Source of the DNA: Oscheius sp. JU75
Lineage: Eukaryota; Nematoda; Chromadorea; Rhabditida; Rhabditidae
Assembly: GCA_037178855.1 (NCBI GenBank)
Contig: JASJZC010000002.1
Location: 2,790,001 to 2,854,000 of the forward strand
Reading direction: 5' to 3'
DNA length: 64,000 nt
The notes under the pieces were generated by a model, which saw only the letters and a program-made list of their open reading frames with translations, did no database searches and was not told the origin of the DNA. The position numbers and the translations under genes were made by a program. Every line of letters begins with the position of its first letter. The stretch's first letter is position 1. Positions 44,790-55,886 of this stretch are shown here, one piece after another.

Positions 44790-46055
44790 CAGGGTGTGCC
44801 AAAATTATAGCAACTGCGCGCGCTCGGTTTTTATATAAACTTTTTTCGTATTTTTATTTTTCTAATGATATTTGTGTTGATTTTATTTGATGAATTAGCA
44901 TGTTCTCCGTAAAAATAAATCCTAACATTCATGATTTTCAGGATGGTCAAGGCTTCAATTCATAAGATCTCGATTATCTCGTTATACAGAGATGGAGTCC
45001 CGACATCCAGAGACGTCTGGGAGTGGATAAAACCGTCGTATATCGTACTATTCAACGCTTTGCTGAGCTGGGCACCGTTTCTGATCGAACTGGACGAGGA
45101 AGACGGTAATCTGTGATCACTGGAGCCAATATCAAGAAAGTACGCGATCGTCTTCGCAAGAACCCCAATCGTTCCGTTCGCAATCTGGCCAAAGATATGA
45201 ACATGTCGGGCACATCGTTGAGAAGAACTGTCAAGAATACTTTGAAGATGACTGCTTACAAGAAATACCGCTCACAATTGATCACGGATGCCACAAAACA
45301 GAAGCGAAAGACCCGTTGTTGCTGAGACGTTTCGGATCCAGCAAACACGTGGACATTCACCGATGAGAAGATTTTCACAGTCGAAGCCACGCTGAACAAG
45401 CAAAATGATCGTGTTTACGCAACTACACAGCCAAATGCTACTGTTACTCGCCGTTCTCATCCGCAATCTGTCATGGTTTGGGCTGGAATCACTGCTACCG
45501 GAAAGACACCTCTCATCTTTGTTCCTCAAGGCATCAAAGTCAATGCTGCCAACTATTTGAATCTTCTGAAGATACACGCTCTTCCCTGGGCCAAAAGCAC
45601 TTCAAACAGCGGAAATGGGCATTTCAACAAGATGGAGCTCCTGCTCACAAGGCTCGTGTTGTGCAAGATTGGTGCAAAAGCAAATTTCCGGATGTGATCG
45701 CCTTTAGCGAGTGGCCTCCAAGCTCACCGGACCTCAATCCAATGGACTTCTCTGTTTGGAGTGTTCTTGAAGCAAAAGCCTGCAAGACACCACACAAGGA
45801 CATCGATTCCTTGAAAACAGCTCTTGAAAAAGCATGGGATGAACTAGATGCCATCTATCTGGGCGCCACCGTCAACGACTTCCCCAAGCGACTCAAAGCA
45901 TGCCTCGATGCCGATGGAGGAAGATTCGAATCTTAGTGTTGATATTTGTGCACAAACAATCAATAAATAGTTGTTGAATGTTTGTTTGTCAAAAACTAGA
46001 TTAAACCGTTAGATACGGTGTTTTTTCTGAGTTGCTATAATTTTGGCGCACCCTG
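44790..46055 (+). mobile_element. DD37D mariner-like transposon, inactivated, left-arm copy
   Basis: 1,266 bp flanked by TA duplications (44,788-44,789 and 46,056-46,057). Terminal inverted repeats of about 25 bp are CAGGGTGTGCCAAAATTATA on the left and its near complement on the right. The transposase region from 44,943 to the stop at 45,934 shows an N-terminal helix-turn-helix (IHKISIISLYRDGVPTSRD), a second HTH, FTDEKIFTVEATL (first Asp), FQQDGAPAHKARVV (second Asp) and WPPSSPDLNPMDF (third Asp). I count 37 residues between the last two Asp, so this is DD37D. At least three frame changes and an in-frame stop near 45,107 break the gene. The same breaks are present in the right-arm copy. Confidence 0.92.
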
Positions 46056-46057
46056 TA

Positions 46058-46492
46058 GAAGTCATAGTCACGACTGTCGACGATAGCTCCATGTTGGAGG
46101 AGAAGGTTGACCATGTCAACATGACCTTTTTAGACAGCAAGATGAAGAGGAGTATGGTTCTTAAGGGCACCGGCATGAATCGGCGCGTGATGCTTGAGCA
46201 GGGTTCTAGCACATTCAATGTGATTTCCTCCGGCAGCAAAATGCAAAGAAGTCCAACTATCTTCAGCCTTCGAAGAGACCGAAGCTCCAACCGTGATGAG
46301 CATTTCCACGACTAGATGATGTCCATGACGGGCAGCAAGGTGAAGTGGGGTGTAGAAGTCATAGCCACGACTGTCGACGATAGCTCCATGTTGGAGGAGG
46401 AGGTTGACCATGCCAACATGACCTTTTTGGGCAGCGAGGTGAAGAGGAGTATGATTCTTAAGGGTACCGATATCAATCAGCGCGAGATGCAA
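46058..46492 (-). pseudogene. Ankyrin-repeat coding segment inside the LINE, left-arm copy
   Basis: On the minus strand three full ankyrin units and part of a fourth can be read: HTPLHLAAQKGHVGMVNLLL, YTPLHLAARHGHHLVVEMLI, SLHFAAGGNHIECARTLLK and HTPLHLAV followed by a stop. The units match the 33-residue TPLHLAA consensus. The mariner is inserted at the TA in the fourth unit; a few bases of the same segment remain at 44,781-44,789. The segment has no start codon or splice sites of its own and lies opposite to the LINE reading direction. It looks like a captured fragment of a host ankyrin gene. Confidence 0.85.
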
Positions 46493-47033
46493 CCGGGATT
46501 CAATAAGGGCTGCTCAGTAGCAGACAATACACACAGCACCAAACAGATTACTGAAAAATGCTCCGCGTATCAAGTTCATCTCTATGTGTGCTTCATTGAC
46601 AGTTGCAAAGCTTGCCTACGCCGACGAACTCGTGATCTTTGCCATAAGTCGTCCCGAATTAGAAAGAATGCTGGTCAAACTGACGAATAGTCTGGGTAAA
46701 GTGGGTCTAAAGATCAATTTTGAGAAGACGATCACAATGTCATCCACCAAAGGACGGGCATCGATTTCTGTCTTCGGGGAGAATGTCAAGTTTGTGGATA
46801 CCTTCACTTTTCTGGAATCGAAGATTTTCATACCAATTACCAATAAATGAAACGACGAATTGGACTGGGTCACTGGAAGTTCAGCGAAAATAAAAAACTG
46901 CTATGCGAGTAAGAGTAAGAGAAGACACCTCTTCGAAGCTCATGTGGCTCCGATTGTTCTATTCGGGGCTGAATCCTGGGTGCTTCACGATTCTGATAGG
47001 AAATTTTTAGTGGTCGCGCAACACAAACTGGCT

Positions 47034-48460
47034 AGTTGCAAACTTGGTAATTTCGTGTTAACTCCTGTTAAGATCCTAAACAAACCTTCTAGAATCTCTT
47101 CGACAAACATAAGTGTAGACTGTAGTGGACGATCAAAAGTCTTAAGGTTTCTCTGAAAATAGATATTTAAACTCAATCACGAAAAATAAATGCTCACCAT
47201 CACTTCGCTGTCTTCTTCTTTACACAGTTCATCAAGTCGTTTAGCTGGAAGCGGCGCGACTTCTTCTTCTTTCATTTTTTCCAGTAGCTCGTTGACGAGA
47301 TCTTTCAACTCTTCTCCGTGACCGTAAAACTATATCTCAGAATTTTTTTTAATGATCTTGACTCACCACTTTGAAACAGTTTTGGAACGTTTTGTCCTTA
47401 CAGCGAGAGAGCATAGATTCTTGTCTGTATGCAATCTGCTTCTTGTCAGAAGGATTCAGTGTACCTTTCTCAGCGATGACTTTCTTCAATTCGTCAATGA
47501 TCGGATCACCGGACAGAAATCTATTGGAAGGCCAGACTACAATTGCACGCTATTTTCTGTAGAAAAGTGCTCACATTCGTGCCTGGTAGAAAGTAGCTGG
47601 AATAGATCTGATTCTAGAGAGATCTTTGCCTGTAGATCACTGAGAAGTTTGGGGAGCTCATCATAGAGTTTTTCGAGGAGTCTGTCATTTTCATTCATCT
47701 TCTCTTTTTTTTTCCAGTAGATTTTCCTTTTCTGATCCTTCTTATACGTCAGCCGGGCCACAAGGCCAATAAGAGGTATGTATGAGTCGAACAGAGCGTA
47801 GTCTCTCTCTTCGGGAAGACTGCTGAGATTTTCCCACAAGCCAACTCTTCCTTCCTGAAAAGGGGTTGCACAATAACCCCAACTCCGCTTACCGTCTTCG
47901 GAGCCCTGGAAACTTTATCAAACTGTGATCCCATGGCTAACAGCGCCGGACCGTGTTGGCGAACATTGTCATATTCCTTCTCTCGAATGACCACCATTCT
48001 CTTTTCAGGAATAAGCTCAGTTGTGTTGAGAGGCAGGTAGTCTTTAAAAAATTGTAGGCAGTAGGTGGCTGCTGCAGCTTTTGCTTGTTCAAACACTTTC
48101 GGTTTCACTTTCTCGTAAAGATTCTTCTTCAGCCTCTTTCCGTCCACATCAAGCTCCTTTCGAGTCCAAATGGCTGCATTCTTTGCCTCCGAGTGAGTTC
48201 GTAGACGCACGAGATGGTGCAGAATGGCTTCTTCGTAGTCGTAAATAGCTAAACACGAAACGTATCAGCTACACTTTATACTTACTTCTGGGAGACATCG
48301 TTAAGTTACAGTCTTCGGTACAGACAGTTGGCTCCGTGAACTCCTTGAGCTCGTCGTAAATGGAGGCCTGAAAAGCACGGTTTCTCTCTATGTCAAGGAA
48401 AAAGTGCCTACATTTTTCTTTCGTCCCATGAAGCTAGTGACATTTGCATTGATAGCGTCC
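47034..48460 (-). pseudogene. Left-arm paralogue of the 16.7-kb gene, disrupted
   Basis: Exons on the minus strand: about 48,461-48,410 (SFMGRKKN), 48,370-48,290 (IYDELKEFTEPTVCTEDC), 48,255-47,893 (LRTHSEAKNAAIWTRKELDV, KERM-type linker, AKAAAATYCLQFFKDYLPL), 47,855-47,570 (coiled coil, KQDQ/KKKEKMNEN), 47,520-47,385 ([28 protein letters not shown]), 47,330-47,200 (FYGHGEELKDLVNELLEKM) and 47,155-47,090. The composite insertion follows, and the rest (VPLTYERLEKALG) resumes at 43,237-43,170 with a one-base deletion relative to the intact gene that brings a stop. The 5' side is split by the BEL/Pao element: its upstream exons, with the conserved 35-nt intron, are at 56,130-56,310. The original start codon is mutated. 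Confidence 0.8.
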
Positions 48461-48554
48461 AAAGCTGAAGAAGAGAAAGTTGCCAAAAGAATAAGATAAT
48501 AGAGAGGAATGTTTCGTTGAAGAGCGAGTTAAAAGATGCCCCAGTGTCTAGAAC

Positions 48555-48792
48555 TGTTGCTCCCGACTTTGACCAGATTCCCCGCCTCCAAGAGGAGGAT
48601 TCCTTGACTCTAGTGTGTGAGTGTGTAGCTTCCCCATGCCACTGTAATTGTATGTGCCTCTTTCTATCTCCATATATCCAGTTAATAAACTAGTAATCGT
48701 ATTGTTAGTGAGCGGTAATATATCGTAGGATAGACGCAGGCACACTCTCAACTCACAATAGGCTATCTTCTTATAATAGCCGTCTGCCCTAC
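48555..48792 (+). repeat. 5' LTR of the BEL/Pao element
   Basis: Begins TGTTGCTCCCGACTTTGACC and ends CCGTCTGCCCTAC. Differs from the 3' LTR at roughly 15-20 positions by eye, so the insertion is not recent. Confidence 0.92.
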
Positions 48793-49618
48793 AAAGATGG
48801 TGCATCGACCAACGGAAATAACCTATAACCACAACCACCCGAGAGTTTAGAAACCAAATCATTAAACCACTACCGTTTTAATCTAGCAACGAGCCAATGC
48901 GTGACACTATAACCCGCACTACCACCAACACGAGCGTTTTTTTTGTTTTGTTTTTTCTTCTTGTTTTATTTCTTGTTTGCTTTGTGTGTAATAGCCATCC
49001 CTAGCCCAAGCTTAATAGAGTAGGCTGGCCCCGTGGGCCAGAGAAAGGAGCCCTGTAATCACGTGTACAGGAAAGGTAAGGTTATAGGTGCGGTTGTAGA
49101 ACGAGTTGTGTTTATTGCACGAAAAAATAGATAAAAGGTTAAACACTGTCTCGTTCTGCATGCTAACTGATCTACAGCAGATTTTTGGCAGCAGGACGCC
49201 GCAAGAAGTCCTACTAATTGGGCAATCTGTCCTTAGAATGTGTTTCTTGAACTGACAGATCTATTATGAGTCGACTCGCTTGTGTCTAACCATTGACTAC
49301 TATCTCATGAGGAGATAGGATGTAACTATTACGATCGAGGATATCGTAGAGGCCGATATTCATTTTGTAATTTTGATCGTCTGTTGTAGGGATTGGCATA
49401 TTTTGCAGCTGACAATAGTCCAGAATACTACTAATCAGCGGATCCTATTGGATTAGTGGTGGGCGTAATGTAACAATATCACGTAGACCCTCATAATTAA
49501 CCGAATACATCACACCCATGAGAGCAACTGCCTGTGTAAATACCTTAGTCACAGCACCACCAAGCAGTTGGCATAAGCGCTTATATCTTTTATCATTCCC
49601 TTACGAAAGGGCTAGCCA

Positions 49619-49853
49619 ATGGCAAGCCCTCTCAGGCCGGCTGGGACCCGGAGCTTGGCTGGCATAAAAACCTCTTTGACCAAACTAGTCAAAAGCTTGA
49701 AGAGCCAGATCCTATTGGCTGACCAATTTCGGGCACTATGGACTTTCCCGAGAACCTGAAAGAGCAACACGCTTATATTGCCACCAATATTAAGAAAGTT
49801 GTGAAGGTTATTGAACAATTGGAGACCTCTAAACAGGAAATGACCGAGATCTA
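49619..49853 (+). pseudogene. Gag N-terminal remnant
   Basis: ATG 49,619 reads MASPLRPAGTRSLAG and TKLVKSLKSQILLADQF, then in a shifted frame ENLKEQHAYIATNIKK, ending at 49,853. The Lys/Leu-rich helix resembles the start of BEL/Pao gag proteins. The zinc-knuckle part expected to follow is absent here and occurs instead at 54.7-55.3 kb. About 49,860-50,110 continues with a degraded open frame of unknown identity. Confidence 0.4.
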
Positions 49854-50199
49854 AGAAAAGGGTACCGTCCTAGCCTTTTCCTTTGAGAGCGGAGAGAACG
49901 TCGAAAAATCAACCTTTACCATAAACCATGTAAAAGCGTACACAGCTGAGCTTTCCGTCTCAACAACGGCACATTTGCCAAACCATCGCTTTTTGGTTAT
50001 ACTCTGTCCGGCTCGACAACCGATACAGCTGGAGGCACTCGAGTATTCAATACAGCTGTTCGCACCTTGACAGCCAAAGTAGAACTTCAAGACCTTAACC
50101 AGACCTGGATCTCATATGAAAGGAAAAATTTCATTGAACCAAGCTGTTCACCAGGGACCACTGTTGTTACCACATTTACTGGGAGTCCTACTGAGAGCA

Positions 50200-52540
50200 A
50201 GAACAGACAGATACATATTGCTTTCCGACGTGGCCACAGCCTATCATTGCATAGGATTAGAAGAAGACAGTCGTGACACTGTCCGCTTTGGCTAAAAAGC
50301 CCTAAAATTGTCAGGAACCTCTACGTGGACGATGTGGCAGTCCGTGTTAGTTCGGAAAAAGAACTGCAACAGATGTACCAGAAAAGCAAAACCACCTTTC
50401 TTCAATTCGGGCTACGATTCCGAAAGTACATGACCAACAGCAAAGCTTGTAGCAAAATCATTGAGCCTGATGACATGTCTACCGATAAAGAACAAAAGAT
50501 ACTAGGCGATACTTTAAAAATCAAGATTAATCTTAAAATCGATGGGAAGACAACCAAGCGTACTGTGATGCACACCGTGCACAAAACGTTTGACCCTTTG
50601 GGATTTGCTGCTCCTCTACTAGTCAAGGTGAAAATCTTCCTCCAACAACTGTGGACCGACAAACAGGACTGGGATTCTCAGTTGAACGACATGAAGGCAG
50701 CCGAATGGAAAGCCATCGTCAAGGAAATCGACAAAGTGAGTATGTTGTGCCCAGAATGCTAATCGATGCTAACAAAACCAAAAGTGCAAGACTCGAAGTT
50801 TTTGCTGACGCGTCAACCAGAGCTTATTCAAGTTGCGTTTACTTACTGGTTAGGGAAGATAACCAAGATGTGTAACCAATGAAGAGCAATCATGCTATCA
50901 CTGTAAATGTTTACTCCCTGAAACCTTGACGGAAAGAAAACCTGTAAACTTGCCTTTTCTAAATTTCGTTTAACACCAGTAAAGACCTTGACAAATGACA
51001 AAGGAATAAGTATGCCCAGACTGGAGCTCACCGCACTGCTTATTGAACCCAGATTAACTGATTTTGTCCTTGAACACATTGATCTAGAAATCAAGGAAGT
51101 AAACATTTACAGTGACAGCATGATTGCTCTTCATTGGTTACACTCAACCAAGAAACTAGATACTTTTGTGAGCAACAGATGCAACGAGATTAACCAACAT
51201 GAAATGGCAATCACAGGAAATCAGTGCGACCTATCACCATATCGAGACTACGGAAAACTCCGCTGACACTTCGACAAGAGGCTTGTCATAGGAGGAATTA
51301 ATGACCAGTAACTGGTTGAAAGGACCACAATTTCTAACCGATTCATCGGTGAAGAAAAAACATCCGGATTTTCACTTGCCAATCGAGATTCCCGAAACAG
51401 TACCGGCTGTTGTAACACTTGTCACTAAGACGGAAGAGCCGGCAATTGACCTCGCAGAACTCAAAGGAGGATTGATAACGCAACTAACTGGAACCAATTG
51501 AAGATCCACACAGCTCTTAAACTTTACCCCGAGCTGAAAAATGGAACAGGAAACATTGTGACCGCTGCAGTAATGGATGAAGCAGAGACTGTTTTGTTGA
51601 AGAGCATGCAAAACGACCTGACAAAAGAATCTGAGTAGCAGTATCGGAATCTTGGACTGTTCCGCGACTCGAATGGAGTCAATCGGTGTCGAGGTCAGTT
51701 TGGCCAGTTGAACCTACCAAGACACAAAACCCAATCCTGCTTCTACCCAAAACCAAAATTACCAATTTGATTATTATGGATGTGCACAGAAACTGCGGAC
51801 ATCAAGGACAGGCTGGGAGTCTGTCTAACCTGAGAATGAAGTATTGGCGACCAAAAGAACGTTTGAACATTACCAAATGTTTGTCAAAATGCCTGGACTG
51901 CCAGAGACAGACTAAAAGTGCTTACTACTATCCTGAAATGGGAGACCTACCGACACAACAAGTAACCGAAGTTATCTGTTTCAGCATATCGGAATTGATT
52001 ACTGTGGATTTTTCACAATCACCGACTATATTAACGACCAGAAAGTTGTTCACAAAAAGTGGATAGCTTTGATGACATGCTCTGCAACGCGCATGACTCA
52101 TCTGGCTGTTGTGAACGACTTAACAACCGAAATATTCATTAATGCATTACGCCGATTCTGTTCGAGAAGAGGTCGTTGTGAAACTATCAGTGATCGAGCC
52201 ACAATTCAACTAATCGACTTTGTGTCCCCACGAGTCAATCTAGCACTTGACAACCGATACGAGGATCTCTCGTCAATTGGCGAAGATTGTTACTCTACTG
52301 CCCTAAATACAAGGCAAAAGGCAGCAGAACAGATCAAGCTTACCAATGCTTATTTGACACAACTTTGGAAAACAGGAAAACATTTGGAACGGGCTTTTTG
52401 TCACCTCATCCCGTTGGAGCTCGAGTCAGGGGACATACTACCCGAGATCAGACAAGTCCCTCTTACACCTAGAATGAATGCTACCTTCAAATTTAACCTT
52501 GAAACAACCATGAGAGACTAGAGTTTACGGAAAACAGTTT
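50200..52540 (+). pseudogene. BEL/Pao pol remnant (reverse transcriptase, RNase H, integrase)
   Basis: RT palm pieces from 50,215 (LLSDVATAYHCIGLEED), the VDD active-site block near 50,320, and the FDPLGFAAP connection at 50,590-50,660. RNase H-like DASTRAYSS at about 50,800 and LELTALL...DSMIALHWL at 51,020-51,145. The integrase zinc-binding domain is at 51,775-51,925 (HRNCGHQGQAG...CLSKCLDCQRQ). A core fragment spans 51,990-52,200, with TCSATRMTHLAVVNDL. At least five frameshifts or stops. The protease and front of RT are missing. Confidence 0.85.
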
Positions 52541-54590
52541 GACGGTGTGACCGAAAACACAGCCACCGCCTTCTGTCCCGCTACCGATATTTGTCTTGCT
52601 ATCACCTGTACATGGTACTTAGACACGCTTGGAAACGTAGATTGCATGCCTAGAAAAGCAATAGCGATTGTGTGCTCTATACTTTTCTCTCTAACCGTAA
52701 CAATGGTCTGCTTGTTCAAATGTGCAAGGCAATTGGTCAGAAGAGCTATTTGCTTGCCTCCACCCGCTGGATTGCATCATAGCCGTATTACAAAAGTGTC
52801 AAGACCGCAAGAAAAAAGACGACGATGACAATTACCCTTTACTGGAAATCAAAATCACAGGCAGTAATGGATGAGCTAAAACCAAGCCAAAATCAATGCT
52901 CGAATTGATGGCTATTGTCATGTGCATTAGTTTGACTTTAGCCTGTCAGGACACACAAATAACTCAGGCAATCATATCAAAATGTGACGAAAACAGAACC
53001 AACTGTCACAACTACGAGACCCTTGTTTTGAACTTGAATTCAGTAAAACCAGAATCATGTACTCAGATCAAAAATCAAGAAGAAATCACCTCACAAATGA
53101 AACTGATCTTTAAATCACTTGACCTCGTTTGCACCAAAGAATCCCTTTTCTATACAGAAAACAGAGAAGCTAGAGAAATGACCGTCCAAATGTGTCCGGG
53201 ATTGTCAGGATCTTGCCTAGCAGCAAAAATGTGTCGAAATATTGCATCAATCAGCTATACCGGAACTAGCTGAAGCAAACAACCAGACTGAAACTACCTA
53301 CTGTGGAAGTATGAAGTCAATTTGCTTACTTTTTAATCCAGCATGTCTTTTCTACAGAATTTACTTCCCAGGACCAAAAATGCCTGACCCATTTGAGATA
53401 TACAAATGCTCTAGTTTTCAAGCCAGACTAAACTTAGGTTATGAGCTACTATTGACAAATAAAACAACCATAAACGGAACAGTTGAACTGTTACCAAACG
53501 TATCCTATGTTTTTGACGGTCACACATTGACTATGGAAGCCACTCTATAGTTCAGAACCCTATGCTCAATCATCTATTTGCCACAAATGACAGTTTGACT
53601 GGAATGCTGAATGGATTTCAGAACTTCCAGTTTGTCCCTGCAAGCCTGTACAGCAAGAGACACCTGTAGCTAATACCTATTCTGCCAACTGTTATTGTAA
53701 TAATAACGACTTGGACCTGGATGTAAAAAATATTTTGCCTATAATAACACCAGAAGACAAGCTTATGGGGAAAAATGACCGTACAAATAAAAAAGAAGAA
53801 ATTATTACTTTCGAAGCTAATACCGCTTCTGCAGCCATCAGTGTTAAAATGGACACAACCGTTAATCGTACTCAACTATTTGTGTACACTGATCTTTGTA
53901 ATGTATTAGTTGAAGCAGTAGACAGTTGTTACGATTGTAGGCATGGTGCTGAAGTCAGACTGAACTGTATCAGCCTTCGGAAAGCTAGCATGGAAAGTGT
54001 TAAATGCTCATCCCAAGCTTTTGCTCTCATTTGCCACAAGAGAGGATTTGTTAATTTTATACACTTTATAGTAAATCACGCAAATCTGAATGAAAAGTGT
54101 AAAATTACTTGCGGATCCACCACATCCAATCTTGAAATAGCTGGAACATTGAAATACGTGAATGGTGTCAAACCTTTTCAAGAGCTTTACAACAATGAGT
54201 CCGCTATTCGCTCTGGATACGATAATTCGACCAGTTTTTGGGGCAAATAGACCAGCCTCGAGCTTAGAGGGCTCTAGTGGCCAGACTTTGGACCACTGTG
54301 GGTGACTGTTTTGAGCTTTATGGGATTCTCCACTACCGACTTAATCATAACTGTAATACATATTTGCGTTGCCCTACTAATCCTGGGTGTCGCGACAGCG
54401 GCGGAGCCTCACTTACCGTAGCTGCTCTGAACACAACGCCCCCTGGTATGATCATTCTAATCGTGCTACGCTTTCTGAGAGCCATTTTTAAGCTTACCAT
54501 TTGTCTGATTCAAATTTTCGTTATACCTGTCAAACTCTCAATCAAACTTTTGATTAAAACCATTTTTAAGCTTACCGGAAGATTTTAAGG
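52530..54590 (+). pseudogene. Env-like glycoprotein region of the BEL/Pao element, fragmented
   Basis: Four open pieces follow pol: 52,547-52,828 (a hydrophobic helix with Cys), 52,896-53,273 (signal-like hydrophobic start, then Cys-rich with several Asn-X-Ser/Thr sites), 53,242-53,550 and 53,711-54,250. The last has a compact Cys pattern (CYDCRHGAEVRLNC) like the one near the end of class II fusion glycoproteins found in some BEL/Pao elements and phlebovirus-type glycoproteins. 54,277-54,588 encodes a long hydrophobic anchor and a basic tail. Frameshifts and stops separate the pieces, so it is a broken old copy. The class II link is family-level inference from the Cys spacing and position. 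Confidence 0.6.
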
Positions 54591-54745
54591 CAGTAGTTTC
54601 TTTTGAAACTTCAAAAAAAAAAAAAGAGAACACCTTTTTAGACCATACCGCACCTTTTATACCATACCAGTCATACTATTCACGCCTTGTCCTATCTTCT
54701 TCTCTGTCTTACTACATTTTTATTACTGCACCGTCTAGGTAAGTC

Positions 54746-55309
54746 ATGTTAAGTGAAACACCAGACCAGATCAAATTGGATGCTCAAATGGCGGAAATGG
54801 ACGTCGAAGAAGTCGCGGTTGTTCCACTATTGGAATCAGTAGAGCTGCTTCACGTAAAACTGGACAAACTATTGGAGATAGTGATCCCGAAACCGCAGAA
54901 CGAGACCGATCGAGATCCATCGCCACCAGAGCAACCTGTACAGCAGCAAGAACCAGCTGCAGCAAATCCACCAGCAGAACCAATCATCAACCAGTTTGAA
55001 AGCTGTTTGAAGACCCTGATGGAAAGGAACGTGGGTCGAGCAAGCTATTCTGGCTACAGCCGCACATTTCGTTCCAACCCGTACAAGAAACCTCTCACTT
55101 CTAAACCATGTGTATACTGTACCGGACCACATCGCAGCCAAGACTGCACCGTAATTAGCTCACCCAGAACCAGATTTTACTTGCTTACAGACAAGAACGA
55201 TTGTACCAAATGTACCGATAGTAGTCATTCAACTGATCAGTACTACAGTAAAGTTGTCTGCAAGCGCTGTGGGGGCCCACACCACAACAGCCTCTACGGT
55301 CTTAACTAA
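54746..55309 (+). CDS. Gag-like zinc-knuckle ORF located downstream of env
   Basis: A clean 187-residue ORF. The first 70 residues are acidic and helical; a Pro/Gln/Ala-rich linker follows, then Cys/His motifs from residue about 127 (CVYCTGPHRSQDC, NDCTKCTDSSHSTDQ, CKRCGGPHHNSLY). These match the C-terminal zinc region of BEL/Pao gag proteins, where three Cys/His clusters follow one another. It is unusual in being intact while pol and env are broken, and in sitting between env and the 3' LTR rather than next to the 5' LTR. An A-rich run (54,610-54,623) and a pyrimidine-rich leader precede it. Either it is an accessory ORF, or the end of a second element was joined here. Confidence 0.6.
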   Translation: MLSETPDQIKLDAQMAEMDVEEVAVVPLLESVELLHVKLDKLLEIVIPKPQNETDRDPSPPEQPVQQQEPAAANPPAEPIINQFESCLKTLMERNVGRASYSGYSRTFRSNPYKKPLTSKPCVYCTGPHRSQDCTVISSPRTRFYLLTDKNDCTKCTDSSHSTDQYYSKVVCKRCGGPHHNSLYGLN

Positions 55310-55886
55310 ACTCTAGCCTGAATACCTAACCTTTATATTTTCGAGACCTTTCACCTTCTTGTGACCTGGCTAGAGACGATAACCTGTTATCTTTTCTTTT
55401 GCAACCGATACCACAAAAATTGACTTATAACATTTTTTAGAGTATCACCACAGCCAAGGAAGAAGACACTTCGTCGAACTACTTTTCTTATTTAGCCCTT
55501 CTCTTTTCTCTAGTTGTTAGCACTTCTCGTTTTGATCATTCTGATCGTGCTCGTCATTGTAGCCAATAACCAACCAAAACCACAAACCACTTTGACTCAA
55601 GAACGAATTTACACCGTTTCGTAGAAACCGGACGAGCGCGCCCTGAGTGGTCGTAGAAGCCTGGGTCCACCTCTGGCGTGAGACTCTGGGCTCACGTTTA
55701 AGTGTGACCAGCGCTCTCTAGCGCGCGGACTTGGCGGCGGAGTCGCCTAGTTGATCCAAAAGACTCTACGGTGGATCAGCTGTGCGGGTACTCGGTCATG
55801 TTCGTAAAGTCCAGTTAGAAGCTACCGACCGTAAGTTCTTGAGCCCATACCGAAAGACCGAGCACAATATCTTTTTGTCTGGGGAG

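Larger units (their letters stand above)
43238..47033 (+). mobile_element. Composite insertion in left arm: RTE-like LINE with ankyrin-encoding segment and mariner
   Basis: The insertion splits the paralogue of the 16.7-kb gene. Comparison with the unbroken gene places the joints near 43,238 (AGTTCTGAGC) and 47,033 (AGTTGCAAAC). LINE parts on the plus strand: endonuclease remnant (NHNTILAGNFNCQ, 43,490-43,680), RT blocks (FRPITLLQCSWK, VRQGDGMSPQLFNS, LAYADELVIFA in place of YADD) to 44,780. Then an ankyrin segment interrupted by a mariner follows. Then a second partial LINE copy (46,488-47,033) repeats about 120 bp of 44,297-44,420, skips about 270 bp to LAYADELVIFA, and continues to the C-terminal RHLFEAHVAPIVLFGAESW. 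Several frameshifts and stops show it is dead. Confidence 0.85.
41744..48391 (+). repeat. Left arm of a giant inverted repeat (palindrome)
   Basis: Position p in this arm pairs with 105,744 minus p (give or take 1) in 57,353-64,000 over the full 6.65 kb. The only differences I found are four homopolymer lengths: near 42,533 (6 versus 5), 43,363 (5 versus 6), 45,594 (4 versus 5) and 47,345 (8 versus 7). I saw no substitution in the stretches compared. The inner edge at about 48,391 is abrupt. The outer edge cannot be set because the partner arm leaves the window at 64,000. Confidence 0.97.
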
